This document shows, one piece after another, positions 1 to 7,666 of a stretch of DNA of 64,000 nt. Each line of letters starts with the position of its first letter. The stretch's first letter is position 1. The notes below the pieces were generated by a model. It made no database searches, was not told the DNA's origin, and saw nothing but the letters and a program-made list of their open reading frames with translations. Source of the DNA: Microthrixaceae bacterium. Lineage in GTDB: Bacteria; Actinomycetota; Acidimicrobiia; Acidimicrobiales; Microtrichaceae. Location of the stretch: positions 62,001 through 126,000 of the forward strand of contig JAMLGJ010000002.1 of the NCBI GenBank assembly GCA_023958095.1, read 5' to 3'. A program made the position numbers and the translations under genes.

Positions 1-1261
1 CCCCGGGACCGATCGCGTAGCCGAGCGCCTCCTCGTAGATGAGCACCTGGTGGTACTCGGGGTGTTCCAGGGCGGGGCGGCAGAGCCACTTGAACCCCGT
101 GAGGGTCTCCTCGAAGTGCACTCCCCGGGAGCCGGCGATCGCTGCGAGAAGCCTCGAGGACACGACCGTGGTGGCCACGAGCCTGTTGTCGATGTGCTCG
201 GTCGCCTCCAGCAGGTGGACCGCGAGCAGTGCCCCGAGCTCGTCGCCGGTGAGCACCCTCCACCCGCCCCCGGGTCGTGGCACCGCGGCGGCCAGACGGT
301 CGGCATCGGGGTCGTTGGCGAGCGCGAGGTCGGCCCCGATGCTCGCCGCGAGCTCCAGCAGTTCGTCCATCGCCCCGGGTTCCTCGGGGTTGGGGAACGC
401 CACGGTCGGGAAGTCGGGATCGGGTTCGCGCTGTGCGGTTACCGCCGAGACCCGGTCGTAGCCGAAGTGCTCCAGTGTCAGTTCGAGCAGGTCGCCGCCG
501 ACGCCGTGGAGCGAGGTGTGTGCGATCACGGGGGTGTCGGTGGCAGCCGTCGCGGCGATCGCTGCCAGCTCGCGCAGGTATGCCTGCACGAGAGGGTTCG
601 GGGGTTCGACGCGGCCCAGTTCGTGCAGGGCGCCGCTGCGGCCCACCGGTGGGTGGTCGGTCTCCCCGGGGATGGTTCGGGTGACGGCCTCGGCGATCCG
701 GGTGTCGAGGGGTGGAGCGATCTGTGCCCCGTCGGACCAGTAGACCTTGATCCCGTTGTCGTACGGCGGGTTGTGGCTGGCCGTGACGACGATCCCGGCG
801 GCTGCTCCGAGGTGTCGCACCGCGAACGCCCCCAGCGGTGTGGGAGCGGGCCCATCGATGCGGTGGACATCCAGGCCCGCGCTGATCAGGGTCGATTCGA
901 TCCCGGAGGCGAACCTCGATGAACCGTGGCGCGCGTCGTGGGCCACGACGATGCCCCGTCGGGCCGCGTCGGCGACCTCCTCGAGGCACACCGACGCGAT
1001 TCCGGCCGCCACCTGCTGGCACAGCAGCTGGTTCATGCGGCCCGGACCGGGTCCGAGCCTTCCGCGGATCCCGGCGGTGCCGAAGCGCAGCCGGGTGCCG
1101 AACAGCTCGGCCAGTTGCCGTCGGGCATCGGGAGTGCCCGCCGCCAACAGGGCGTCCACCTCGGCCCGGGTGGCCGGGTCGGGATCTGCGTCGCGCCAGC
1201 GGCGTGCCCGGGTGAGGAGATCCCCTGCGCTCTCCTGCGCGGGTGGTGTGGGTTCGTTCAT
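1..1261 (-). CDS. Phosphoglucomutase/phosphomannomutase, C-terminus cut by window edge
   Basis: The product is an alpha-D-phosphohexomutase, which interconverts hexose 1- and 6-phosphates through a phosphoserine and so supplies nucleotide-sugar synthesis. Seen: FGTAGIRG at residues 60-67, the phosphoserine loop TASHNP at 160-165 (Ser162), the Mg2+ loop NDPDADR at 316-322, and a GFKWL/YEEALGY sugar-binding stretch close to the window edge. About 420 residues are present and the phosphate-binding C-terminal domain lies beyond position 1. The ATG at 1259-1261 is 7 nt after the stop of the purine nucleoside phosphorylase gene, so the two are probably one transcript. Mycobacterium tuberculosis has the same pair (punA-pmmB). 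Whether glucose or mannose phosphate is preferred cannot be told from the sequence. Confidence 0.93.
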   Translation of the reverse strand, partial: MNEPTPPAQESAGDLLTRARRWRDADPDPATRAEVDALLAAGTPDARRQLAELFGTRLRFGTAGIRGRLGPGPGRMNQLLCQQVAAGIASVCLEEVADAARRGIVVAHDARHGSSRFASGIESTLISAGLDVHRIDGPAPTPLGAFAVRHLGAAAGIVVTASHNPPYDNGIKVYWSDGAQIAPPLDTRIAEAVTRTIPGETDHPPVGRSGALHELGRVEPPNPLVQAYLRELAAIAATAATDTPVIAHTSLHGVGGDLLELTLEHFGYDRVSAVTAQREPDPDFPTVAFPNPEEPGAMDELLELAASIGADLALANDPDADRLAAAVPRPGGGWRVLTGDELGALLAVHLLEATEHIDNRLVATTVVSSRLLAAIAGSRGVHFEETLTGFKWLCRPALEHPEYHQVLIYEEALGYAIGPG

Positions 1262-1268
1262 GGTCGGA

Positions 1269-2087
1269 TCACACCGCAGCGATCACGGCTTGGAGGATCC
1301 CCCCGAGCCGCTGGGCGGAGGCCTCACCCGCTGCGAGGACCTCCGAGTGGTCGAGGGAGGCCTGAAGGCCCGCGGCGAGGTTCGTGACCAGGCTCAGGCC
1401 GAACACGCGGGCTCCCAGGTGGCGCGCGGCGATGGCCTCGAGGACGGTCGACATGCCCACCAGGTCCGCACCCAGGGTGTCGAGCATCCTGATCTCCGCC
1501 GGCGTCTCGAACGCCCCGCCGAGCAACCCTGCGTACACGCCCGTGGCAGCACCCGGATCGGCTGCCAGGGCGACCTCGCGGAGCCGGGCGTCGTACAGCG
1601 TCGTCATGTCGGCGAAGCGGGCGCCGAGCTCCGGCGGGGGTGCGGGGCCCACGAGGGGGCTGGCTCCCGTGAGGTTGAGCTGGTCGGTGATCACGACCGG
1701 GGTCCCCACCGGCGTCGCGGCGCGCAGGGAACCGGCTGCGTTGGTCAGCACCACCGCTCCGGCCCCGGAGAGCACTGCCGCGCGCACCGCATGGGTCACG
1801 GTGTGGGCGTCGTGTCCCTCGTAGAGGTGGGAGCGTCCCGCGAGCACGAGCACGCGGTTGCCCGACACCTCGACCATCGATGCGGTGCCCCCGTGGCCGG
1901 CGACGGTGGGCTCGGGGACGCCGCTGAGATCGTGCATCGGCATCGACCCGCTCGGGTCGCCCAGGTCGGCGACGACGCCGGTCCAACCCGAGCCCATCAC
2001 CAGCGCGACCGATGGCTCGCCCAGCCGGTGCCGGATCGTCGAGGCGTCGTCTCGGGCGAGTTTCCAGGGGTCGGGTGGCTCGTGCAC
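1269..2087 (-). CDS. punA: Purine nucleoside phosphorylase (PNP/MTAP family)
   Basis: This enzyme cleaves purine (deoxy)nucleosides with phosphate to the free base and (deoxy)ribose 1-phosphate in the purine salvage pathway. The 272-residue length fits the trimeric PNP class. Seen: the phosphate-site glycine loop VMGSGW at about residue 30, GRSHLYEG near 85, TNAAG near 115, the base-site segment [10 protein letters not shown] near 190, and VGMSTVLEA near 210. The start is a GTG at 2085-2087. The divergent polysaccharide gene begins 80 bp away, so that gap must hold both promoters; only a weak TACGAT hexamer at 2116 was noted. The gene probably leads an operon with the downstream hexose-phosphate mutase. 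Confidence 0.93.
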   Translation of the reverse strand: MHEPPDPWKLARDDASTIRHRLGEPSVALVMGSGWTGVVADLGDPSGSMPMHDLSGVPEPTVAGHGGTASMVEVSGNRVLVLAGRSHLYEGHDAHTVTHAVRAAVLSGAGAVVLTNAAGSLRAATPVGTPVVITDQLNLTGASPLVGPAPPPELGARFADMTTLYDARLREVALAADPGAATGVYAGLLGGAFETPAEIRMLDTLGADLVGMSTVLEAIAARHLGARVFGLSLVTNLAAGLQASLDHSEVLAAGEASAQRLGGILQAVIAAV

Positions 2088-2167
2088 CGATCAAGTCTGT
2101 CACCGATGTCGCCGGTACGATGGCTGGCCCGGGTGGCCGCGCCCGGATCCGTCCACCCCGGGGGCCG

Positions 2168-4903
2168 GTGAGCTTGCAGACCGTCGAACGATACGTCCCC
2201 ACCACCGGGACCGAACCACCCCGCGGGCGACCGCCGATGGTGTGGATCGCGCTCGCCGCGTTGCTCGTCGTGGCCGCGGCGTTCCTCGTCAGCACCCGCA
2301 TCGGGGTGCTGGTCGGACTCGGTGTGGCATTCGTGGCGGGGTGCGTGTTCTACGCGCTGCGCAGGGAGGTCGCGTTCCTGCAGCTGGTGGCCTTCCTCAT
2401 CCACTTCGACGGCATCGGGCTGGGTCCACTCACGCTCGGTCGCGCGGTGTCGGTCGCCACGATCGGGCTCATCGGTTACAAGTTGCTCGCGGAGAAGTGG
2501 CGTCCCCCCGCCGTCCCGGTGCGACACTGGATCGGCCCGATGGCGTTGGTGATCTGGGGGGTCATGTCCGCCGGTTGGGCCGTGGAGGTGGGCTCGTGGT
2601 TCCTGGGTCTGGGAGCCCTGGGCCTGGCCGTCGCGTTCTTCCTGGCCTCGGGATTCCTCGTGGACTCCTACGACAAGGTCCTGCTGTTCCTGCGGGCATA
2701 TTGGTACGGAGGGATCTTCGGTGCGTTCGCCGGTACCTGGGGGCTGCTGATCGGGTTGCGCTCGTTCGGCTTCAACGGCGACCCGAACCTCTTCGGCGTG
2801 CTGGCGGCCTCGATGATCCCGCTCACCTTCTTCTACCGCCGCAACGCCACCACCCAGCGCGAGAAGCTCATCTACACCGCGGTGCTGTTGTTGGTGATCG
2901 TGGGTGCGGCCGGGGCGGGCAGCCGCTCGGGTGTGATCGGCGCGGCGGTGGCCCTGTTCGGCAGCCTCGTGTACCGCCCCGGCGCGTCGGTCAAGCAGAG
3001 CGTGGCATGGGTGGTGCCGGCGGCGCTGCTGACCGGTGTCGTGGCCGTTGGCCTGTTGATCATCAATCCCAACACCGTTGAAAGGGGTACCGACAGCTCG
3101 GGCCGTCTCGACTTCTGGAAGGTGGCGGTGGACCTGATCGAGGAGCGTCCCGTGGTCGGCCACGGCCTGCAGCAGATCGAGGCGATGATCCCACCGCGCC
3201 TGGCGATAACCCCCGGTGCGGAGAAGCTGTCGGACAAGCGCGACGCCGTCGGCTCCCACAACACCTGGCTGGACATCGCCGGAAACCTCGGGTTCGTCGG
3301 GGCGACGATCTTCGCGTTCACGCTCGCTGTGACGCTGCTCGGCCTGTTGAGACCCAAATGGGCCCAGACCAAGGAAGTGTCCGGCTACCTGTTCGTGATG
3401 TTCCTGCCGGTGATCACCGGTTCGATGTTCCTGGGCCTGCTCAACAACAAGCTGGCCTGGTCGATCATCGGCCTCGCGGGGATCCTCCAGGTGCCGTCCT
3501 GGGGGGTGCGCTACCGCGGCTACTTCTCGCGTCCGGCCGAACGGGCACCCCAGCTGGCCTTCAGCGCACCGAAGCTCGCCCGTTGGGACCTGCGGATCAG
3601 CCAGCGGTTCCGCGTGTGGGTGGTCTTCGGCGCGCTGATCGGGGCGCTGGTGGCCACGGCGATCGGGTCCGGGGTGCGCACCACCTACACCTCCTCGGTG
3701 TCGCTCATGGTTCCGAAGCTCGACGTTCCCGCCGGGGTGGAGAAGATCTTCATCGACGACGAACGGGTGTCGATGATCCACACGCTCGTGCTCTCGGATG
3801 CCTACGGCGCCCGGCTCGCGGAGTTGTCGGGTGTCGCGCTCACCCCGTCGCAGGCGGCGGAGCGGGTGAAGGTGAACCGTCCCGACTTCGGGCCCTACCT
3901 GGAGGTGAGCTTCACCGACACCTCCGAGGAGGTCGTGGCAGCGGTCTCCCCGTACCTCCTGCCGGCGCTGGACGACCTCATAGAGGACGGTCGCGAGTTC
4001 ACCATCCCGACCCTCACCGACGAGTTGAGACCCACCGTGCCCGGCGAGCAGCGTTGGTACACCGGGCCGCTGTACCTGCCGGTGTCCGACGTCGCCCACA
4101 CGAGGTCACAGCCTCCGCGCAGCACCTGGTTGTTGCTCACCGGGGCCGCCTCGGGTGCCTTGGTGGCGGCCGGCTCGATGCTGTTGATGCAGCGCAGGCC
4201 GAGGGTCAACAACGACGACGACTTCGACGAGGCCCTCGGGCTCGAGCTGTGGAGCCATGTGGGGCGCAGGGGCAGGCGCAACGCCGCCACGGCCGACCAG
4301 TTCTCCCAGGTGGCGGTGCGCGGCCTCGAGGAGGTCCGCGGTTCGGGCTGGCCGGGGCGGATGGTGGTCGCAGCGCCCCACCACGGGGCGTCCGCGCGGG
4401 CGCTCGCAGTCGGGATCGCATCGGCCATCGCGGCGAGCGGCCAGAAGGTCGTGCTCGTGGACGGCCAGCCGACGCGCCCGTGGCTGTCGGTGCGCTTCGG
4501 CATGTGGCACCGGCGCGGACTGAGCGACCTGACCGCTGCCCGCAGCTCCCTCGACGAGGTCCTGAGGCGGATCCCGGCGCTGTTGTTGCCCCGTCGTGTG
4601 CGACGGGCCCTGGGAACCCGCAGGGAGAACCTGCGCTTCCTGCCCGCGGGCAGGTTCGTGCACGGGTCGGGTGCCGGGGTCGATCCGGCTGCCCTCGATC
4701 GAATCGACGAGTCGGTCACATGTGTGCTGCTCGCCCCGCCGATGCTCGGCGAGGTCCCGGTTGCACCGGTGCTCGCCTGGGCCGACGTGGTGTTCTACGA
4801 CCTCGTGGAGGGTTCCACGGTGACCTTCGACGCAGAGGACGGAGCGCTCCAGATAGCGACCTTCGCGACAGCGCCCGCGGGCGTGGTCCTGTCGGACGTA
4901 TGA
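2168..4903 (+). CDS. O-antigen ligase/polymerase (Wzy-like) fused to Wzz-type co-polymerase with degenerate ATPase
   Basis: This 911-residue membrane protein appears to join two exopolysaccharide functions. Residues about 25-455 form a multi-helix Wzy/O-antigen ligase region with the typical periplasmic segment GSHNTWLDIAGNLG near 362. Residues about 485-675 look like a Wzz chain-length determinant: a helix (FGALIGALVATAIG), a periplasmic domain, and a second helix (WLLLTGAASGALVAAG). Residues about 725-905 resemble the cytoplasmic BY-kinase/ParA domain, but the Walker A position reads APHHGASARA with no GK[ST] and Walker A' reads VLVDGQ. ATP hydrolysis is therefore doubtful. GTG 2168 gives a start just before the first helix; longer in-frame starts overlap punA. 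The stop at 4901-4903 overlaps a possible ATG of tatD. The fusion and the dead ATPase are read from sequence; the role in polymer length control is inferred. Confidence 0.82.
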   Translation: MSLQTVERYVPTTGTEPPRGRPPMVWIALAALLVVAAAFLVSTRIGVLVGLGVAFVAGCVFYALRREVAFLQLVAFLIHFDGIGLGPLTLGRAVSVATIGLIGYKLLAEKWRPPAVPVRHWIGPMALVIWGVMSAGWAVEVGSWFLGLGALGLAVAFFLASGFLVDSYDKVLLFLRAYWYGGIFGAFAGTWGLLIGLRSFGFNGDPNLFGVLAASMIPLTFFYRRNATTQREKLIYTAVLLLVIVGAAGAGSRSGVIGAAVALFGSLVYRPGASVKQSVAWVVPAALLTGVVAVGLLIINPNTVERGTDSSGRLDFWKVAVDLIEERPVVGHGLQQIEAMIPPRLAITPGAEKLSDKRDAVGSHNTWLDIAGNLGFVGATIFAFTLAVTLLGLLRPKWAQTKEVSGYLFVMFLPVITGSMFLGLLNNKLAWSIIGLAGILQVPSWGVRYRGYFSRPAERAPQLAFSAPKLARWDLRISQRFRVWVVFGALIGALVATAIGSGVRTTYTSSVSLMVPKLDVPAGVEKIFIDDERVSMIHTLVLSDAYGARLAELSGVALTPSQAAERVKVNRPDFGPYLEVSFTDTSEEVVAAVSPYLLPALDDLIEDGREFTIPTLTDELRPTVPGEQRWYTGPLYLPVSDVAHTRSQPPRSTWLLLTGAASGALVAAGSMLLMQRRPRVNNDDDFDEALGLELWSHVGRRGRRNAATADQFSQVAVRGLEEVRGSGWPGRMVVAAPHHGASARALAVGIASAIAASGQKVVLVDGQPTRPWLSVRFGMWHRRGLSDLTAARSSLDEVLRRIPALLLPRRVRRALGTRRENLRFLPAGRFVHGSGAGVDPAALDRIDESVTCVLLAPPMLGEVPVAPVLAWADVVFYDLVEGSTVTFDAEDGALQIATFATAPAGVVLSDV

Positions 4904-4923
4904 GCCCGGGGGAGGTACGCGCG

Positions 4924-5757
4924 GTGCAGCACACGAACAGCCTTCGGTGGTTCGACAACCACTGCCACCTGGAGAGCGAGGTCCGTCCCGGCCAGGAACA
5001 ACTGGCGGCGTCCGAGCTGCTCGCCGACGCCCGCGGGGCCGGTGTCGTCGGGTTCGTGGACGTGGCGGTCGACCTGAAGAGCTCCCGTCGCTGCCTCGCC
5101 GTGGCCCGAGCCGAACCCGACGTGTGGGCGACGGTCGGGGTCCATCCCCACTCCGCCACCGAGGGTTTCGGTGGCATCGAGGACCTGGCCCGCTCCGAGC
5201 TGTCCTCCGGTGCCCTGGTCGCCATCGGGGAGTGCGGGCTCGACTACCACTACGACCACTCCCCCCGGGAGGTCCAACGCGCTGTCTTCGAGGAGCACAT
5301 CGGGTTGGCCACCGCGCTGGACCTGCCCCTGGTCATCCACACCCGGGAGGCATGGGAGGACACCTTCGCGATCCTCGAGTCGCTCGGCGTGCCGCGCCGG
5401 GTGGTGTTCCACTGCTTCACCGGTGGTCCCGCCGAGGCGGAGCGTGCGGTCGCCATGGGAGCGCTGCTGTCGATCAGCGGCATCGTGACCTTCGGCTCGG
5501 CCGGCGAGCTCCGCGATGCGGTGCGCTGCGCGCCCCTGGACCACCTGATGGTGGAGACCGACACCCCGTACCTGGCCCCGGTGCCCCATCGCGGCCGGCC
5601 GAACAGGCCTGCCCTGGTGGCAGCCGTGGGTGAACGCGTGGCAGAGGTGAAGGACCTGACGGTGGCCGAGGTGTCCGCCGGGACCGTCGCCACCACGGAG
5701 CGCTTCTACGGGGTGCGGGCGAGGCGGCAGCCGGGGCACCCGCAGTCGCAGCCATGA
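4924..5757 (+). CDS. tatD: TatD-family metal-dependent hydrolase/DNase
   Basis: TatD proteins are TIM-barrel metallohydrolases with 3'-5' exonuclease activity. Seen: the N-terminal metal motif DNHCHLE, GVHPHSA, the conserved GECGLDYHY, VIHTREAW, FHCFTGG, and the C-terminal ETDTPYLAP. At 277 residues it has the normal length. The GTG at 4924 is chosen because GGAGG lies 8 nt upstream (4911-4915). An ATG at 4900 would overlap the previous stop as ATGA and is a real alternative. The end overlaps rsmA by 4 bp (ATGA), and rsmA overlaps ispE, so the three are translationally coupled. The order tatD-rsmA-ispE is a common bacterial housekeeping order. Confidence 0.93.
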   Translation: MQHTNSLRWFDNHCHLESEVRPGQEQLAASELLADARGAGVVGFVDVAVDLKSSRRCLAVARAEPDVWATVGVHPHSATEGFGGIEDLARSELSSGALVAIGECGLDYHYDHSPREVQRAVFEEHIGLATALDLPLVIHTREAWEDTFAILESLGVPRRVVFHCFTGGPAEAERAVAMGALLSISGIVTFGSAGELRDAVRCAPLDHLMVETDTPYLAPVPHRGRPNRPALVAAVGERVAEVKDLTVAEVSAGTVATTERFYGVRARRQPGHPQSQP

Positions 5758-6584
5758 GCTCCGTCGCCGAAGGCATCGCGGACCTCCTGGCACGCCACCG
5801 GCTCGACCCCAGCAAGGCCCTGGGGCAGAACTTCGTCACCGACCCGGAGGTGATCTCCGAGATCGTCCGGCTCTCCGGAGTGGTCGAGGGTTCCGACGTC
5901 CTCGAGGTGGGACCCGGGTTGGGCAGCCTCACCTCGGCGCTGGCCGAATCGGGTGCCCATGTGCTCGCGGTCGAGAAGGACGAGCGACTCCTCGCCGTGT
6001 TGCGCGAGGTCGTTGCCGAGCGCCACCACGACACGGTGGAGTTGGTGCACACAGATGCACTCGGTGCGAACTGGGCGGAGCTGCTCGGTGCCGGGCGCTG
6101 GCGGATGGTCTCGAACCTGCCCTACAACGTGGCGGTGCCGATCCTGTTGCGACTGCTGGCGGAGGCACCGATGGTGGATTCCATGTGGGCGATGGTGCAG
6201 CTGGAGGTGGCGCAACGACTCTGTGCAGGTGCCGGTGGGCGCACCATAGGCGTGCCGAGCATCAAGGTGGACTGGTACGCGGATGCACGGATCGTGCTCA
6301 TGGTGGAACCGCACTCGTTCACGCCGGTGCCGAGGGTGCGTTCAGCGGTGGTCGAGCTCAGGCGCACCGAGGCCCCCAGGGACGACGTCGGACCGGGGGA
6401 GGTGTTCGCGCTCGTGGAGGCCGCCTACCGGAAGCGGCGCAAGATGCTCAGGTCCTCCCTTGCTGGCATGGTCACCCCCGAGCAGATGCTCGCGGCCGGC
6501 GTCGAGCCGACCGCACGACCCGAGGAGTTGGACGTGAACCAGTGGGCTGCCCTGGCAGCCAGCCGCGCGGGGACGCTCCGGTGA
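5754..6584 (+). CDS. rsmA: 16S rRNA (A1518/A1519-N6)-dimethyltransferase
   Basis: RsmA (KsgA) dimethylates two adjacent adenines in the 3'-terminal helix of 16S rRNA late in 30S assembly, using S-adenosylmethionine. The 276-residue protein shows GQNF near residue 24, the SAM loop LEVGPGLGSLTSAL near 50, the acidic E following AVEK near 74, and the catalytic NLPYNVA near 122. The C-terminal helical domain contains KRRKMLRSSL. Its ATG overlaps the tatD stop (ATGA at 5754-5757) and its stop overlaps the GTG of ispE (6581-6584), so regulation is shared with these neighbours. Confidence 0.96.
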   Translation: MSSVAEGIADLLARHRLDPSKALGQNFVTDPEVISEIVRLSGVVEGSDVLEVGPGLGSLTSALAESGAHVLAVEKDERLLAVLREVVAERHHDTVELVHTDALGANWAELLGAGRWRMVSNLPYNVAVPILLRLLAEAPMVDSMWAMVQLEVAQRLCAGAGGRTIGVPSIKVDWYADARIVLMVEPHSFTPVPRVRSAVVELRRTEAPRDDVGPGEVFALVEAAYRKRRKMLRSSLAGMVTPEQMLAAGVEPTARPEELDVNQWAALAASRAGTLR

Positions 6585-7333
6585 ACCGGCCCGCAGCCGG
6601 GCAGGCCCCGGCGGTGACGCTCCGGGCACCCGCGAAGCTGACCCTGAGCCTCCGCATCACCGGTGTGCGTCCGGACGGCTACCACCTGATAGATGCCGAG
6701 ATGGTCACCCTCGACTTCGGCGACACCCTCGAGTTCAGCTCCGGGCCGCAGCGGCGCGGTCGGGTGGTGCTGCACGAACATGACGGCACCCGCTCGGTGG
6801 CAGGGTCCGACGACCTGGTCGTGCGCGCCCTCGCCGTCGCCGGCTGCAGTGCCGACGTGGTCGTGCACAAGCGGATACCCCGCGGTGCGGGCCTCGGCGG
6901 TGGTAGCGCCGATGCCGCCGCGGTACTGCGATTCGCGGGGGTCGCCGATGCCGACCTGGCGGTGTCACTGGGAGCCGACGTGCCGTTCTGTGTCTCGGGG
7001 GGACGTGCACGTGTGCGGGGCATAGGGGAGCTGGTGGAGCCACTCGAGCACCTGGAACGCACCGTCACGCTGCTCACACCCCCGGTGATGTGCTCGACCC
7101 CGCAGGTCTATCGGGCCTGGGACGAGCTGGGAGGTCCCGAGGGGGAACACGGCAACGACTTGGAGCCCGCAGCGCTGCGCGTCGCCCCGGAACTGGAGCG
7201 CTGGCGTGCCGAACTGGAGCGGGCGAGCGGCCTGAGGCCGTCGCTCGCGGGGAGCGGTTCCACCTGGTGGGTGCCCGGGTCGTTCCCGGGGCCGGGCCGC
7301 GTGGTGTCGAGGACGGTTCCCGCACACACCTGA
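6581..7333 (+). CDS. ispE: 4-diphosphocytidyl-2-C-methyl-D-erythritol kinase
   Basis: IspE phosphorylates CDP-methylerythritol in the non-mevalonate isoprenoid pathway. It is a GHMP kinase. Seen: the N-terminal substrate motif APAKLTLSLR followed by RPDGYH, the ATP glycine loop PRGAGLGGGSADAA at about residues 99-112, the catalytic Asp in LGADVPFC, and the C-terminal GHMP motif LAGSGSTWW. At 250 residues it is shorter than the usual 280-310. The normally conserved Asn of the KxN motif is Thr here. The GTG start overlaps the rsmA stop. The last 20 or so residues are Pro/Val-rich and look poorly conserved. Confidence 0.9.
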   Translation: MNRPAAGQAPAVTLRAPAKLTLSLRITGVRPDGYHLIDAEMVTLDFGDTLEFSSGPQRRGRVVLHEHDGTRSVAGSDDLVVRALAVAGCSADVVVHKRIPRGAGLGGGSADAAAVLRFAGVADADLAVSLGADVPFCVSGGRARVRGIGELVEPLEHLERTVTLLTPPVMCSTPQVYRAWDELGGPEGEHGNDLEPAALRVAPELERWRAELERASGLRPSLAGSGSTWWVPGSFPGPGRVVSRTVPAHT

Positions 7334-7418
7334 CCCGGCAGGCGGCAGCAGGGCCGGCCGCTCGGGCGGAGGGTGAAGGTGGCGTGCGGCCCGAAATGGC
7401 CGCAGGTGAGCCCGTGGG

Positions 7419-7520
7419 CTACTTGCCGCGTGCCCTGCGCTGGTGCCGCGTGCGGCGCAGCAACTTCTTGTGCTTCTTCTTGCGCATGCGCTTACGGCGC
7501 TTCTTGACCAGGGAACCCAT
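7419..7520 (-). CDS. Small ribosomal protein bS22 (AURKAIP1/COX24-type basic peptide)
   Basis: This 33-codon gene encodes an extremely basic peptide that starts MGSLVKKRRKRM, continues KKKHKKLLRRTR and ends RARGK. Length, start and motif order match the actinobacterial bS22 protein found in mycobacterial 30S subunits near the decoding centre. The ATG is at 7518-7520 on the minus strand and the TAG at 7419-7421. No Shine-Dalgarno is obvious. A possible -10 (TAGTGT, minus strand 7530-7535) would place transcription within a few bases of the ATG, so the gene may be leaderless. It lies alone between ispE and the second wzz gene, on the opposite strand. Confidence 0.9.
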   Translation of the reverse strand: MGSLVKKRRKRMRKKKHKKLLRRTRHQRRARGK

Positions 7521-7621
7521 CGCTTCGGGACACTACGTCCACCGCGCCGCGGATTCCCAATTGGCCCTCGGTGGGGCGATGCCGGCACGAGAGGCGTGCG
7601 GGCATCGCGACGACGCACCGG

Positions 7622-7627
7622 TACACT
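7622..7627 (+). promoter_or_regulatory. Candidate -10 box of the second wzz gene
   Basis: TACACT lies 39 nt before the ATG of the Wzz-like gene, in a 146-bp gap between divergent genes. The same hexamer occurs before rplY. No good -35 is visible 17-19 bp upstream, so the call rests on the hexamer and its place alone. Confidence 0.35.
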
Positions 7628-7666
7628 TCCAACAGCCTGCCCACGGTCCTACCGGAACGGTTCCCG

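Noticed and set aside
2094-2121. Paired promoters between punA and the Wzy-Wzz fusion gene
   Set aside because: Only single weak hexamers (TACGAT on plus, CAGACT on minus) are present without -35 boxes, so I do not list them as features.
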